Shown: positions 17,137 through 27,273 of the stretch, in pieces
Layout of the letters: each line of letters opens with the position of its first letter
Numbering within the stretch: the stretch's first letter is position 1
Origin: Bacillus sp. FJAT-45037
GTDB taxonomy: Bacteria > Bacillota > Bacilli > Bacillales > Bacillaceae_D
Length of the DNA stretch: 64,000 nt
Direction of reading: 5' to 3'
Assembly: GCF_002797325.1 (NCBI RefSeq)
Contig: NZ_KZ454938.1
Location: 1,438,267-1,502,266, forward strand
Translations under genes and position numbers: made by a program
The notes under the pieces: generated by a model
The model's input: the letters and a program-made list of their open reading frames with translations, nothing else
The model's database searches: none
Told to the model about the DNA's origin: nothing

Positions 17137-18729
17137 ATGATTACAGTAACAAACGTTGGTCTACAATATGGTGACCGTAAATTATTTGATGAAGTGAATA
17201 TTAAGTTTACACCAGGAAATTGTTATGGATTGATCGGTGCAAACGGAGCTGGTAAATCTACATTTTTGAAAATCTTATCAGGTGAAATCGAGCCACAACA
17301 GGGCGATGTTCACATGAAGCCAGGTCAACGCCTAGCTGTGTTAAAACAAAACCACTTCGAATATGAAGAATACGAAGTCATGCAAACCGTTATTATGGGA
17401 CATGCTCGTTTATATGAAGTGATGCAAGAAAAAGACGCCATCTACATGAAAGAAAATTTCTCAGATGAAGATGGGATGAAAGCTGCCGAACTAGAAGGTG
17501 AATTCGCAGAACTAAATGGTTGGGAAGCAGAGTCAGAAGCTGCGATCTTATTAAAAGGTCTTGGCATTTTAGAAGATCTTCATTCAAAGAAGATGGCTGA
17601 TTTATCTGGTAGTGAAAAAGTAAAAGTACTCCTTGCTCAAACTCTATTCGGTGAGCCTGATGTTCTTTTACTCGATGAGCCTACAAACCATCTTGACATC
17701 CAAGCGATTCAATGGTTAGAAGAATTCTTAATTAATTTTGAGAACACAGTCATTGTCGTATCCCATGACCGTTACTTCTTAAATAAAGTTTGTACGCATA
17801 TTGCCGATCTTGATTTTGGTAAGCTTCAAATTTACGTTGGTAACTACGACTTCTGGTACGAGTCAAGTCAATTAGCTTTAAAAATGGCTCAAGACCAAAA
17901 CAAGAAAAAAGAAGAAAAAATTAAAGAACTACAAAGCTTTGTTGCTCGCTTTAGTGCGAATGCATCTAAGTCTAAACAGGCAACATCTCGTAAAAAATCT
18001 CTTGAGAAAATTTCATTAGACGATATCAAACCATCATCAAGAAAATACCCTTACGTTCACTTCCAACCAGAACGTGAAGTTGGAAATGAATTATTACGCG
18101 TAGATGGGCTTACGAAAATCATTGATGGAGAAACAGTATTAGACAATGTGAGCTTCACAATGAATAAAGATGACAAAATTGCCGTCGTTGGTAACAACGA
18201 AGCGGCAAAAACGGTACTCTTTAAGATTTTAGCTGGTGAAATGGAACCTGATAGTGGATCATACAAATGGGGCGTAACGACCTCTCAAGCCTACTTCCCT
18301 AAAGATAACTCTGAGTACTTTGAAGGCTGTCAATTAAGTATCGTTGATTGGTTACGTCAATTCTCACCTCAAGATGATAGTGACACGTTCTTACGTGGAT
18401 TCTTAGGACGTATGTTATTCTCTGGTGAAGAAGTATTGAAAAAAGCAAACGTCTTATCCGGTGGAGAAAAAGTACGTTGTATGCTTTCAAAAATGATGTT
18501 AAGTGGTGCGAATATTCTCTTATTAGACGAACCGACTAACCACTTAGATTTAGAATCCATTACAGCAGTCAACAATGGTCTTATTGCCTTTAAAGGCTCC
18601 ATGATCTTCTCTTCTCATGATCATCAGTTCAACGAGTCTATTGCTAACCGCATTATTGAGTTAACAAATGATGGTATGACAGACAAACAAATGACGTATA
18701 ATGAATTTCTTGAATACAAAAAAGGTTAA
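17137..18729 (+). CDS. ABC-F family ATPase (YbiT/YkpA type)
   Basis: A cytosolic ribosome-associated ATPase with two ABC domains and no membrane part, 530 residues. Domain 1 has Walker A GANGAGKST, signature LSGSEKVKV and Walker B LLLDEPTNHLD. The P-site tRNA-interaction linker is the charged region near residues 245-290. Domain 2 has signature LSGGEKVR and LLLDEPTNHLD, but its Walker A is the unusual GNNEAAKT. GGAGG lies 11 nt before the ATG at 17137; the frame extends to 17113 without a better start. Whether it protects against an antibiotic or acts in general translation is not decidable here. Confidence 0.92.
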   Translation: MITVTNVGLQYGDRKLFDEVNIKFTPGNCYGLIGANGAGKSTFLKILSGEIEPQQGDVHMKPGQRLAVLKQNHFEYEEYEVMQTVIMGHARLYEVMQEKDAIYMKENFSDEDGMKAAELEGEFAELNGWEAESEAAILLKGLGILEDLHSKKMADLSGSEKVKVLLAQTLFGEPDVLLLDEPTNHLDIQAIQWLEEFLINFENTVIVVSHDRYFLNKVCTHIADLDFGKLQIYVGNYDFWYESSQLALKMAQDQNKKKEEKIKELQSFVARFSANASKSKQATSRKKSLEKISLDDIKPSSRKYPYVHFQPEREVGNELLRVDGLTKIIDGETVLDNVSFTMNKDDKIAVVGNNEAAKTVLFKILAGEMEPDSGSYKWGVTTSQAYFPKDNSEYFEGCQLSIVDWLRQFSPQDDSDTFLRGFLGRMLFSGEEVLKKANVLSGGEKVRCMLSKMMLSGANILLLDEPTNHLDLESITAVNNGLIAFKGSMIFSSHDHQFNESIANRIIELTNDGMTDKQMTYNEFLEYKKG

Positions 18730-18735
18730 TTTTTG

Positions 18736-18766
18736 TACCGCTAGCTAATGCTAGCGGTATTTTTTG
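18736..18766 (+). terminator. terminator of the ABC-F gene
   Basis: Arms TACCGCTAGC and GCTAGCGGTA around TAAT, followed by a T-run, just after the stop codon. Confidence 0.92.
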
Positions 18767-18905
18767 ATTAATTATTCTCTAGCATAAGAGAAATTCCATT
18801 AAACATCATTAATTTCCTTTTATTTTTACGATTTTTTTAGATCGCTTCCATGTGTGGTTGAACATGATAAAATGATAAAATATTATAGGTTCAGGAGGGG
18901 TGTGT

Positions 18906-19820
18906 ATGTCGACACGGGAGGCATATCTTTCAGCAATTTTTGGTGCTGCGCTTTGGGGATCCATTGGCTTATTTGTCCAGCCATTGTATGAATATGGTTT
19001 TACAGCTTGGGAAGTTGTCGCGATACGAGCCATCTTCACTGCTTTATTACTCGTATCTGTTTTAGCACTCTTTAATCGTAAGCTGCTGAAAATTAAATTG
19101 CGTGATCTCCCCTTGTTTATCGGATCAGGAATCATTAGTATTGTCTTTTTTAATTGGTGCTTTTTCATCGTAATAGAACAATCAACTTTATCTCTAGCCG
19201 TTGTCTTATTATACACTGGTCCTTTATTTGTTACGATTCTATCAAGGATTTTCTTTAAAGAAATGTTCACCAAAAATAAACTAATCGCAGTAGCTCTAAC
19301 GTTAATTGGATGTGGGTTCGTCGTCGGTCTCTTGCCTGCTTTTCATACATCGATTACCCCTCGTCTATTGTTGATCGGAGTTGGTTCAGGCTTTTTTTAC
19401 GCATTGTATAGTATTTTTGCTAAAGTTAGTTCCACACGGTATTCTAGTTTAACGATTACAACTTATTCTTTTCTTTGTGCTGCACTCTTTATGATTCCGA
19501 CTTCCGCCTTATGGAACAAATCCACTCTGTTTACTCAACTAGAGATTAGTAGCTTATCACTAGGGTTAGCGTTATTCCCTACTGTTCTTGCCTATTATTT
19601 TTATACAAAAGGCTTAGCAATAATCGAATCAAGTCGTGCTGCGATTATGTCAACCATTGAACCAGTAGTCGCTATTTCGATCGGATTCTTTGTTTTTAGT
19701 GATCGCTTAACTTTTTGGCAGTGGCTTGGGGTGACAGCCGTTGTGTTATCAATCTTTCTCATCTCGAGACCTGAAAAAGCTAAACCCATGCAAAAAAATA
19801 CACCTTCACAAGCCATGTGA
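18906..19820 (+). CDS. EamA/DMT-family transporter
   Basis: A 304-residue member of the drug/metabolite transporter superfamily. It has ten predicted membrane segments in two EamA repeats; the first repeat begins YLSAIFGAALWGSIGLF and the second YALYSIFAKVSSTRY. AGGAGGGG lies seven bases before the ATG at 18906; a GTG at 18900 would overlap the ribosome binding site. The substrate cannot be told from sequence. It is a single gene with its own terminator. Confidence 0.9.
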   Translation: MSTREAYLSAIFGAALWGSIGLFVQPLYEYGFTAWEVVAIRAIFTALLLVSVLALFNRKLLKIKLRDLPLFIGSGIISIVFFNWCFFIVIEQSTLSLAVVLLYTGPLFVTILSRIFFKEMFTKNKLIAVALTLIGCGFVVGLLPAFHTSITPRLLLIGVGSGFFYALYSIFAKVSSTRYSSLTITTYSFLCAALFMIPTSALWNKSTLFTQLEISSLSLGLALFPTVLAYYFYTKGLAIIESSRAAIMSTIEPVVAISIGFFVFSDRLTFWQWLGVTAVVLSIFLISRPEKAKPMQKNTPSQAM

Positions 19821-19831
19821 GGTGTATTTTT
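19797..19831 (+). terminator. bidirectional terminator
   Basis: Arms AATACACCTTCACA and TGTGAGGTGTATT, with A-run before and T-run after. It overlaps the 3' end of the EamA gene and also ends the convergent 61-residue gene. Confidence 0.88.
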
Positions 19832-19832
19832 C

Positions 19833-20018
19833 TTATACTTTCTTCTGAACATCTAGATATTGAATGAGTTCTTTGCTTGTTCTGTATTTGGGGTTATTTG
19901 TTCTTTTTGAATCCCTCACATCCGATGTGTAGGTCACTTGATAGTCTGCTAGTGTTTCTAGCGACTTCACGAATGCGTCAAGTTCTTGTTGATCTCTTCC
20001 ACTAATACGTACTCTCAT
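19833..20018 (-). CDS. 61-residue protein resembling DUF3970
   Basis: A short soluble protein starting MRVRISGRDQQELDAFVKSLE, which resembles the small Bacillus DUF3970 family. The alternation of short strands and a helix suggests one compact alpha/beta domain. GAGGGGGG lies just upstream of the start at 20018. Its function is unknown. It is convergent with the EamA gene and lies 70 nt downstream of the DedA gene. Confidence 0.7.
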   Translation of the reverse strand: MRVRISGRDQQELDAFVKSLETLADYQVTYTSDVRDSKRTNNPKYRTSKELIQYLDVQKKV

Positions 20019-20088
20019 CGTTCCCCCCTCCTCTCATATCCGAATGTAATGATAACGAAAGAAAGAGTTATTGGCAACAAAAATAAAA

Positions 20089-20703
20089 TTATTCTTTTAC
20101 CTGTTGTTCAATGCGCCTTGCACGTCTCACTTTTACATACTGAAACAAAATGACGATGACAGTAACAGCAGCGAGCATGTAGATGAGATGTTGAATAAAT
20201 GTATTCCAGTCATTAATTGTACGACCATAATAAAATCCAATCCAATAATAAATATTCATCCATACTAGTGCAGAACTAAACCCAATGAAAGAAAACTTCC
20301 GATAAGAAATCGATGAAAGACCAACACTAAATGGGACAGCATGCCGAATGAAAGGAAAAAAATAACTAAAGGAAGCTGCTTTTAGACCGTAACGATCCAA
20401 TAATTCTTTTCCTTTGTCTGCACGCTTTTTCCAGATCGAAGTTTCCACTTTTAAAGACATCGGTTTTCTTCCGACATAATGACCGATCATATATAAACTC
20501 GTTCCATGAAAGAGAATACTAGAGAAAATAACCATCATACCAAATACGGGATCTATATAAGGTGTTGTCGCTAGCAAGCCGCCACTCATTAGGAGAACTT
20601 CATTAGGAACGGGGAAAAAAAATAAACCAATTGCAAATACAAGAAACAATGCAATATATCCGTGGCTCTGTATAAAGCCAATTATATCATACATTATTCC
20701 CAT
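20089..20703 (-). CDS. DedA family membrane protein
   Basis: A 204-residue DedA/VTT-domain protein. Such proteins are implicated in lipid (undecaprenyl phosphate or phospholipid) flipping and membrane homeostasis. The re-entrant motif region FFPFIRHAVPFSVGLSSISYRKF and the LPFPVPNE-like FFFPVPNEVLLMSGG segment are visible, with five to six hydrophobic stretches. The frame is open to 20778, but the ATG at 20703 follows AGGAGG by five bases and gives the normal DedA length. Confidence 0.92.
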   Translation of the reverse strand: MGIMYDIIGFIQSHGYIALFLVFAIGLFFFPVPNEVLLMSGGLLATTPYIDPVFGMMVIFSSILFHGTSLYMIGHYVGRKPMSLKVETSIWKKRADKGKELLDRYGLKAASFSYFFPFIRHAVPFSVGLSSISYRKFSFIGFSSALVWMNIYYWIGFYYGRTINDWNTFIQHLIYMLAAVTVIVILFQYVKVRRARRIEQQVKE

Positions 20704-20835
20704 GCTCTCCTCCTTTTCGTGCGTATTCGTATCCTTTGTTAGTACTTTAATAGTACACGAATATTGATGCGCTGGCAAAGACTATCCCTTAAATTAGAAC
20801 TATTATAAACAAAAAAAGACAGTACAGAGACTGTC

Positions 20836-21036
20836 TTAGTTTTTAAAATATTCTTTATAATACCCACCAATTTTACCAGTATTATCTACAACAAAATAAA
20901 ATTCATCTGTCTCGTTTTTCAACTCGTATGACTTTCCTTTTGTTAGCGCACGATCAACCATGTATTTCTTTGCATCTGTATGTACACACTCTATTGTGCG
21001 AATCGTTTCTTTTTCTAGCCATGTTTGATGGATCAT
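20836..21036 (-). CDS. 66-residue protein resembling DUF6501
   Basis: Small acidic-basic protein ending GGYYKEYFKN, resembling the Bacillus DUF6501 family; function unknown. The ATG at 21036 is eight bases after AAGGAG and is preferred over a GTG nine bases earlier that overlaps the ribosome binding site. One cysteine is present in the segment IECVHTDAKKYMV. It is a single gene in opposite orientation to the BCCT transporter. Confidence 0.7.
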   Translation of the reverse strand: MIHQTWLEKETIRTIECVHTDAKKYMVDRALTKGKSYELKNETDEFYFVVDNTGKIGGYYKEYFKN

Positions 21037-21292
21037 TTTAACCACTCCTTTCCCTCTATTATAAATAGATTCTTATTTAGAGGCAAATTAAATCCTCCAT
21101 TTGAGGTGAGATGCTTTGCATGTATAGTTTTTACTTTTTATTACAACCCTACAAATATATTCTAGATCAACCTGACAACGCTTACTAAACTTAAAATTCC
21201 GTTCATTACTAGATCATTTTACTCACATTTTTATTTGTGTTAGGGTAATAAAGTTCTAATTTCAGATGGTGTAATTATTAGGAGGTTTCACT

Positions 21293-22804
21293 TTGGATAA
21301 AAAATCAATGGACTGGCCAGTTTTTATTGGTAGTGGTGGTGCGTTAATCATATTTGTTATCGCATCGATCATCTCAGCAGATGGGGTGGCAAGCTTTGTA
21401 GACGCTACTTTTAGTTGGTCAGCAACTTATTTCGGAGCGTTTTGGCAAGTCTTCATGCTTCTCACGTTTCTCATTGCTTTAGCACTTATGATTTCTAAGT
21501 ATGGATCAATTAAGTTAGGTCGATCCGATAAACCTGAAACAACAACATTTAAATGGATCGCGATGATCATGTGTACGTTGCTTGCAGGTGGTGGTGTATT
21601 CTGGGCGGCAGCTGAACCGATTTATCACTTCTTAGAAACTCCACCTATGTATGACGTTGCACCGGGCATTGAAGCGACGATTGTTCCTGCTCTTGCTCAA
21701 TCCTTTTTAGATTGGGGATTTTCTGCGTGGGCCATTCTTGGTACATTGGGTGTTGTCGTGCTCATGTATGGTTACTCAAAAGGGTTACCACTTAAACCGC
21801 GTACCTTACTCTATCCACTTGTCGGAAAGAAAATTATGAAAAAAAACAGTGTTCTCGGGGCTCTTGTAGATATCTTCTCAATCATTGCAGTTGCCGCTGG
21901 AACAATCGGTCCCATCGGATTTTTAGGTCTACAAGCAGCTTACGGACTAGATTCGTTATTTGGAGTTCCAAATACGTTCATCACACAACTTGTTATTATT
22001 TTTGGACTCGTTGCGATTGCTGCTGTATCTGCTGTGACTGGTATTCATCAAGGTATTGAATGGCTTAGTAAATTCAATATCCTGTTTACAATCGTTCTAG
22101 TGATCATCGTTTTGATCGTCGGTCCAGCAGGATTTATTGTAGATGCATTTGTTGGCACATATGGTGTTTACATTCGAGATTATTTCGAATTAAGTCTCTA
22201 TCGTGGAGATACAGGCTGGCTATCTTATTGGACAATTTTCTTCTGGGGTTGGTTTATTGGGTACGGGCCGATGATGGCCATCTTCATTAGTCGTATTTCA
22301 CACGGGCGTACATTACGTGAGTTATTCCTAGCCGTCATTATTATTGCTCCACTTGTAACAAATTTCTGGTTTACGGTCGTTGGTGGTTCGGGGATTTTCT
22401 TCGAATTACAAAATCCCGGATCTGTTAGTGAACCGTTATTTGACGCAGGGCTCCCAGCTTCAATGATAGCGATTGTCACGCAATTACCATTTGGTTATAT
22501 TATCGCTGCAGCATTTCTTCTTGTAACGATCGTGTTTGTTGCAACGACAACCGATTCTATGTCTTATACAATTTCAATGACAGTAACAGGAAGTAGCACA
22601 CCAGCAAAATCTGTTCGTGTATTCTGGGCTCTTGCTATGGGTGCTGTAGCTGCTGTTCTTCTCTATCTAGAAGAAGGAAGTATTAACGCATTGCAATCCT
22701 TCATCGTCTTTACCGCTGTACCTGTCTCTCTAATTATGCTACCTACTTTGTGGCTCGCACCTAAAGTAGCGAAACAAATGGCGAAAGACCAAGGTATTAA
22801 ATAA
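21293..22804 (+). CDS. BCCT-family transporter
   Basis: A 503-residue betaine/choline/carnitine-type carrier with about 12 membrane segments. The start is TTG at 21293, seven bases after AGGAGG. The family's central signature is present in altered form: YWTIFFWGWFIGYGPM followed by ISRISHGRT, where typical members have more Trp residues and PFVG. The late ATTTDSMSY motif is intact. The changed aromatic box makes glycine betaine an unsafe guess; the substrate may be another zwitterion or carboxylate. Monocistronic, ending in a terminator. Confidence 0.9.
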   Translation: MDKKSMDWPVFIGSGGALIIFVIASIISADGVASFVDATFSWSATYFGAFWQVFMLLTFLIALALMISKYGSIKLGRSDKPETTTFKWIAMIMCTLLAGGGVFWAAAEPIYHFLETPPMYDVAPGIEATIVPALAQSFLDWGFSAWAILGTLGVVVLMYGYSKGLPLKPRTLLYPLVGKKIMKKNSVLGALVDIFSIIAVAAGTIGPIGFLGLQAAYGLDSLFGVPNTFITQLVIIFGLVAIAAVSAVTGIHQGIEWLSKFNILFTIVLVIIVLIVGPAGFIVDAFVGTYGVYIRDYFELSLYRGDTGWLSYWTIFFWGWFIGYGPMMAIFISRISHGRTLRELFLAVIIIAPLVTNFWFTVVGGSGIFFELQNPGSVSEPLFDAGLPASMIAIVTQLPFGYIIAAAFLLVTIVFVATTTDSMSYTISMTVTGSSTPAKSVRVFWALAMGAVAAVLLYLEEGSINALQSFIVFTAVPVSLIMLPTLWLAPKVAKQMAKDQGIK

Positions 22805-22811
22805 TAATAAG

Positions 22812-22850
22812 AAAGCAGCCCAACACTGGAGTGATAGGCTGCTTTTTTTT
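22812..22850 (+). terminator. terminator of the BCCT gene
   Basis: Arms AAAGCAGCC and GGCTGCTTT with a 16-nt interior and an eight-base T-run. It lies just after the BCCT stop and before the convergent odhB end. Confidence 0.9.
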
Positions 22851-22854
22851 GCTA

Positions 22855-24096
22855 TTAACCTTCTAGTAACAATTGTTCTGGATCTTCTAAAAGCTCTTTC
22901 ACTTTTACAAGGAAACTTACCGCTTCTTTTCCATCAACAATACGGTGGTCATAAGAAAGCGCAATGTACATCATTGGACGGTTTTCAAAGCGCTCTTGAT
23001 CAATAGCAACCGGACGCCATTGAACTTTATGCATACCTAGAATCCCCACTTGTGGTGCATTTAAGATTGGTGTTGACCATAAAGATCCGAATACCCCACC
23101 ATTTGTAATCGTAAATGTTCCACCTTGTAGATCAGAGATTGAAAGCTTGTTGTCACGAGCTTTCTTACCGAGTGAGCCAATTTCACGCTCAATACCAGCA
23201 AAACCTAAACGGTCAGCATCACGCACAACCGGTACGACTAACCCTTCATCCGTTGATACCGCTACACCAATATCATAGAATTTCTTCATTAGAATTTCAT
23301 CGCCTTGAATCTCTGCATTTAGTAATGGGAATTCTTTAAGCGCGCCGATGACCGCCTTAGTGAAGAATGACATAAAGCCAAGCTTCACACCATTTTTATC
23401 TAAGAAAGCGTCTTTACGGCGCTTACGTAAATCCATCACTTCTGTCATGTCTACTTCATTAAACGTCGTTAACATTGCTGCTGTTTGTTGTGATTCAACA
23501 AGACGCTTGGCAATGGTTTGACGACGACGTGACATTTTGACACGTTCAACTGGCTTGCCTGCTTGCTCATCCGCACTCACCGCTGGTTTTTTCTCAACTT
23601 TTGGTGCCGCTTGCTTAGCTGCTGGCTTCGTTTCATGTGTTTCAACATCTTGTCTACGAATACGGCCAGTTGGATCATTTGTTTGAATATTGTTTAAGCT
23701 AATTCCTTTTTCGCGAGCAAGTTTACGAGCAGCAGGTGAAGCTAGCGGACGATCTGTGCTTGGTGCGCTCTCTGTAGCTACTTCTTTTGCTGCGGATTCT
23801 TCTTTTTTCGGCTCTTCTTTTGCTACAGGTGCAGATTCTTCAGATGAAGTAGATGCCTCTCCACTCTCATCGATGACAGCAATCACTTCACCAACTTCTA
23901 CTGTATCGCCTGGCTCTTTTTTGAATTCCTTAATCACACCAGAATATTCAGCTGTAATTTCTACATTTACTTTGTCGGTTTCAAGTTCAGCAATGTATTC
24001 TCCCTGGTTTACTTGTTCACCAACTTGTTTTAACCATTGTGCAATCGTTCCTTCTGTAATCGATTCAGCTAGTTCCGGTACTTTAATTTCAATCAC
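22855..24096 (-). CDS. odhB: dihydrolipoyllysine-residue succinyltransferase, 2-oxoglutarate dehydrogenase E2
   Basis: E2 core of the 2-oxoglutarate dehydrogenase complex; transfers the succinyl group from lipoate to CoA. Domains in order: an N-terminal lipoyl domain with the lipoylated Lys in [11 protein letters not shown] (Lys43), an E/A/P-rich linker, the E3-binding domain around [14 protein letters not shown], and the catalytic domain with SYDHRIVDG near the end. The start is GTG at 24096, eight bases after GGAGG. It lies 16 nt after odhA, so they form one operon. The E3 subunit is elsewhere. Confidence 0.97.
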   Translation of the reverse strand: MIEIKVPELAESITEGTIAQWLKQVGEQVNQGEYIAELETDKVNVEITAEYSGVIKEFKKEPGDTVEVGEVIAVIDESGEASTSSEESAPVAKEEPKKEESAAKEVATESAPSTDRPLASPAARKLAREKGISLNNIQTNDPTGRIRRQDVETHETKPAAKQAAPKVEKKPAVSADEQAGKPVERVKMSRRRQTIAKRLVESQQTAAMLTTFNEVDMTEVMDLRKRRKDAFLDKNGVKLGFMSFFTKAVIGALKEFPLLNAEIQGDEILMKKFYDIGVAVSTDEGLVVPVVRDADRLGFAGIEREIGSLGKKARDNKLSISDLQGGTFTITNGGVFGSLWSTPILNAPQVGILGMHKVQWRPVAIDQERFENRPMMYIALSYDHRIVDGKEAVSFLVKVKELLEDPEQLLLEG

Positions 24097-24112
24097 GGCG
24101 ATGGCCTCCTTA

Positions 24113-26962
24113 TTATTTGCGAGTCAATGATTCTGTGATGATACGATCTTGTTCTTTTTTATGTGCAATTGGATCACCTTCAGCAGGACTCGAACGATGT
24201 GTACGTCCAATGTAAGCAACAGTTGCGCCTTCAGGTGTGATATCACGTATGCGTGACTCCATAAACGGCCATGCACCCATATTTTTAGGCTCTTCTTGAA
24301 CCCAGACAATTTCTTTTAAGTTTGAATATCTAGCAAATAGATCGCGAATTTGTCTTTTAGGGAATGGATATAGTTCTTCTACTCTAGCAATGTGTAACCA
24401 ATCCCAGTCTTGATCGGATGCTTTTATTACACGGTCAGATAAATCGATGGCAACCTTACCGCTACATAGAACAATACGCTCCACTTTTTCCGTCGCTTCG
24501 CCTAGACCTACTTGCTCAAAGACAGGTTTAAACTCACCTTCTGTAAACTCTTCGTGTGTCGAAGCTACGACTTGATTACGTAACAAACTCTTAGGTGTCA
24601 TAATAATTAACGGACGAACAGAATCCTTCTCTAAGATAGCAGCTTGACGTCGTAAAATATGGAAGTATTGAGCCGCTGACGTACAATTAGCAATCGTCCA
24701 GTTATTCTCAGCTGCAAGTACTAAGAAACGTTCTACACGTCCACTCGAATGCTCTGGTCCCTGACCTTCATAGCCATGAGGCAGTAAGCAAACAAGACCT
24801 GACTTTTGTCCCCATTTCGCACGACCAGCAGATACCCATTGATCAAAGATTACTTGAGCACCATTTGCAAAATCTCCAAATTGCGCTTCCCATAATACTA
24901 ATGTTTCCGGTGAGAAGACGTTATACCCATATTCAAACCCTACAACAGCCATTTCAGATAACGGACTATTATGAACTGAGAAAGATGCATTTGCTTTCTC
25001 AAAGGTATGAAGAGGTGTGTGTGTCTCATTTGTTTCACGGTCATGCAACACTAAGTGACGGTGAGCAAATGTTCCACGCTCTGAATCTTGACCAGATAGT
25101 CTGATCGGTGTCCCATCATGTAGAATCGTTGCAAAAGCAAGCGTTTCAGCTAGAGCCCAATCTACTTTACCATCACCATCAAATGCTTGTTCACGACGTT
25201 TTAGAATTTTAGCCAATTTTTCATTTGGTTTAAACTCTTCTGGCCAATCAAGAAGATCTTCGTTGATAGATGTTAACGTTTCAAGTTCAACAGATGTCTT
25301 GACTTTAGGTAAACCATTCACAACGAAATCAGGTGTAACGATTTCTTTTGCCTTATTCGTTTTGTTTCCTGCTACAGCATCATACTGAGACTGTAAATAT
25401 TCTTGCGCTTCTTTATCTAACTCGTCTCCATATGTAGGTTCAATTACTGAGTTAGCGACTAGTTGGTCTGCATATAACGCACGAACGGTTGGATGCTTTC
25501 TAATCTTAGTATACACACCTGGTTGAGTCACAGCAGGCTCATCCATTTCGTTATGACCGAAACGGCGGTAACCAATTAAATCAATTAAGAAATCTTTCTT
25601 AAAACGCTTACGATATTGGAAAGCTAAATGCATTGCTGCAAAACAGGCTTCTGGATCATCTGCGTTCACGTGAACAATTGGAATTTCAAATCCCTTAGCT
25701 GGGTCACTTGCATATGTAGTAGAACGAGAATCATAGGTTTCTGTTGTGAAGCCGATATTATTGTTAGCAATAATATGTAGAGACCCACCCGTTTGATACC
25801 CTTTTAAGCGACTTAAATTTAATGTTTCCGTCACAATCCCTTGACCTGGAAATGCAGCATCTCCGTGAATTAAAATCGAGTATGCTTTTGAAACAGATTG
25901 TTCAGGTTCACCCTTTTTCGTACGTACTTCCTGAGCAGCACGTGCAAAGCCTTCTACAATTGGACTAACGAATTCAAGATGACTAGGATTATTTGCAAGG
26001 GAAACAGTTGCTTCGACTGTGTTCTCATCTTTAATTTGACGGTCTGCACCTAGGTGATACTTTACATCCCCGGTCCAACCATAATTAATTCCCTTCGAAC
26101 CTTCTGATGGCACTAAATCTTTATTAGGTGCATGTAAAAACTCAGAGAAAATCATTTTGTACGGTTTACTTAATGTGTGCGCTAAGACGTTCAAGCGACC
26201 ACGATGTGCCATACCAATCATGACATGTTCCGTTCCTTCATGGACCGACTCACGTACCACCTCATCAAGCATTGGAACCATAATATCGAGACCTTCAATA
26301 GAGAATCGTTTCTGGCCAACGAACGTGCGATGAATGAATTTTTCAAAGCCTTCTACTTGTGTCAACCGTTTAAGTAATGCGACTTTTTGTTGTTTAGAAA
26401 GATTCGGTAAGTATAAACCAGACTCGACCATCTTGTTTAACCAGAGTCGTTCTTCCTCATCTTGAACATGGTTGAACTCAAAAGAAATCGTCTTCGTATA
26501 GACGTTCTTTAAATGCTCAATCGCTTCGAGACCATTTTTTACATGAGATGGTGCATCTGGACAGATAAGATCAACCGGTACTTGTTTTAAGTCCTCTTCA
26601 CTTAAATCATAGCGAGTCCTATCGGTAAGCTTTGAATTTTTTATATCTTTATGAATCGGGTGAACGTCGGCAGCTAAATGCCCCTTCATTCTAATCATAT
26701 CGGCTAATTTAACAGCTCCGACAAACTTCCTCATCATGTCCGCTCCGACAGATTGATTGGCTGATGGAGCCTTTGGCGATTGAAGAGATTCTATTTGAGT
26801 AGAAGATGGCGGTGGACCCCATTGATCAAACAATTCGCGTAGGTCTTCCTCTACAGCTTCTGGGTCTTTCGTATATTCTTCATATAGCTCAATGGCGACG
26901 CCAAGGTTAGGACCATGAAATCCTTGCCAAGGCTCTTGGGGTTTGTGCTCCTTGCTGGACAT
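24113..26962 (-). CDS. odhA: 2-oxoglutarate dehydrogenase E1 component
   Basis: Thiamine-diphosphate-dependent E1 of the TCA-cycle 2-oxoglutarate dehydrogenase complex, 949 residues. The N-terminal [21 protein letters not shown] is the E2-docking type segment. Landmarks are [26 protein letters not shown] and [15 protein letters not shown], followed by the transketolase-like C-terminal half with [21 protein letters not shown] lies 10 nt before the ATG. It is the first gene of odhAB and is divergent from the Cys-rich gene at 27274. Confidence 0.97.
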   Translation of the reverse strand: MSSKEHKPQEPWQGFHGPNLGVAIELYEEYTKDPEAVEEDLRELFDQWGPPPSSTQIESLQSPKAPSANQSVGADMMRKFVGAVKLADMIRMKGHLAADVHPIHKDIKNSKLTDRTRYDLSEEDLKQVPVDLICPDAPSHVKNGLEAIEHLKNVYTKTISFEFNHVQDEEERLWLNKMVESGLYLPNLSKQQKVALLKRLTQVEGFEKFIHRTFVGQKRFSIEGLDIMVPMLDEVVRESVHEGTEHVMIGMAHRGRLNVLAHTLSKPYKMIFSEFLHAPNKDLVPSEGSKGINYGWTGDVKYHLGADRQIKDENTVEATVSLANNPSHLEFVSPIVEGFARAAQEVRTKKGEPEQSVSKAYSILIHGDAAFPGQGIVTETLNLSRLKGYQTGGSLHIIANNNIGFTTETYDSRSTTYASDPAKGFEIPIVHVNADDPEACFAAMHLAFQYRKRFKKDFLIDLIGYRRFGHNEMDEPAVTQPGVYTKIRKHPTVRALYADQLVANSVIEPTYGDELDKEAQEYLQSQYDAVAGNKTNKAKEIVTPDFVVNGLPKVKTSVELETLTSINEDLLDWPEEFKPNEKLAKILKRREQAFDGDGKVDWALAETLAFATILHDGTPIRLSGQDSERGTFAHRHLVLHDRETNETHTPLHTFEKANASFSVHNSPLSEMAVVGFEYGYNVFSPETLVLWEAQFGDFANGAQVIFDQWVSAGRAKWGQKSGLVCLLPHGYEGQGPEHSSGRVERFLVLAAENNWTIANCTSAAQYFHILRRQAAILEKDSVRPLIIMTPKSLLRNQVVASTHEEFTEGEFKPVFEQVGLGEATEKVERIVLCSGKVAIDLSDRVIKASDQDWDWLHIARVEELYPFPKRQIRDLFARYSNLKEIVWVQEEPKNMGAWPFMESRIRDITPEGATVAYIGRTHRSSPAEGDPIAHKKEQDRIITESLTRK

Positions 26963-27204
26963 GTGACAAAAACCTCCTAGTAACTTTTAAGTCGTCTAAG
27001 ATTTCACTTCTCTTATCGACTGGAAATTGTAACGCTTTCATTACCATTTTAACATGATTGTCACAATTGCTCAAAGGTTATCTGTAAGCTTTCATAGATT
27101 TGTTAAGCCTGTTAGAATGATTGAGAGTGACTATTGTAAAAAAGCGGAAGCAAAAAAAATTGCCTCAATGCTTTCTGTTACTAAAAAGTGTAAAACTTTT
27201 TATT
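26963..27204. other. intergenic region upstream of odhA
   Basis: Presumably holds the odhA promoter on the minus strand and the promoter of the Cys-rich gene on the plus strand. I cannot name convincing -35/-10 pairs. A 13-base palindrome-like element at 27028-27040 resembles a cre site but is one base short. Confidence 0.4.
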
Positions 27205-27246
27205 CAGAAAATCTAGTTATTTTGAAAAGATTTTCTGAGTTTTTTA
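27205..27246 (+). terminator. terminator-like hairpin in the leader of the Cys-rich gene
   Basis: Perfect arms CAGAAAATCT and AGATTTTCTG enclose a 14-nt A/T-rich loop and are followed by a run of six T. It lies about 30 nt upstream of the 27274 start codon, so it may attenuate that gene or end a short upstream transcript. Confidence 0.55.
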
Positions 27247-27273
27247 TCTTATTTTGTAAAAAGGACGTTTTTT

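Noticed and set aside
24113-26962. Long frames on other strands inside odhA, odhB, recQ and the ABC-F gene
   Set aside because: They are shadows of strongly supported genes and show no family motifs or ribosome binding sites.
27028-27040. cre-like site TGTAACGCTTTCA upstream of odhA
   Set aside because: It is one base shorter than the 14-base cre consensus, so the spacing of the two halves is wrong.
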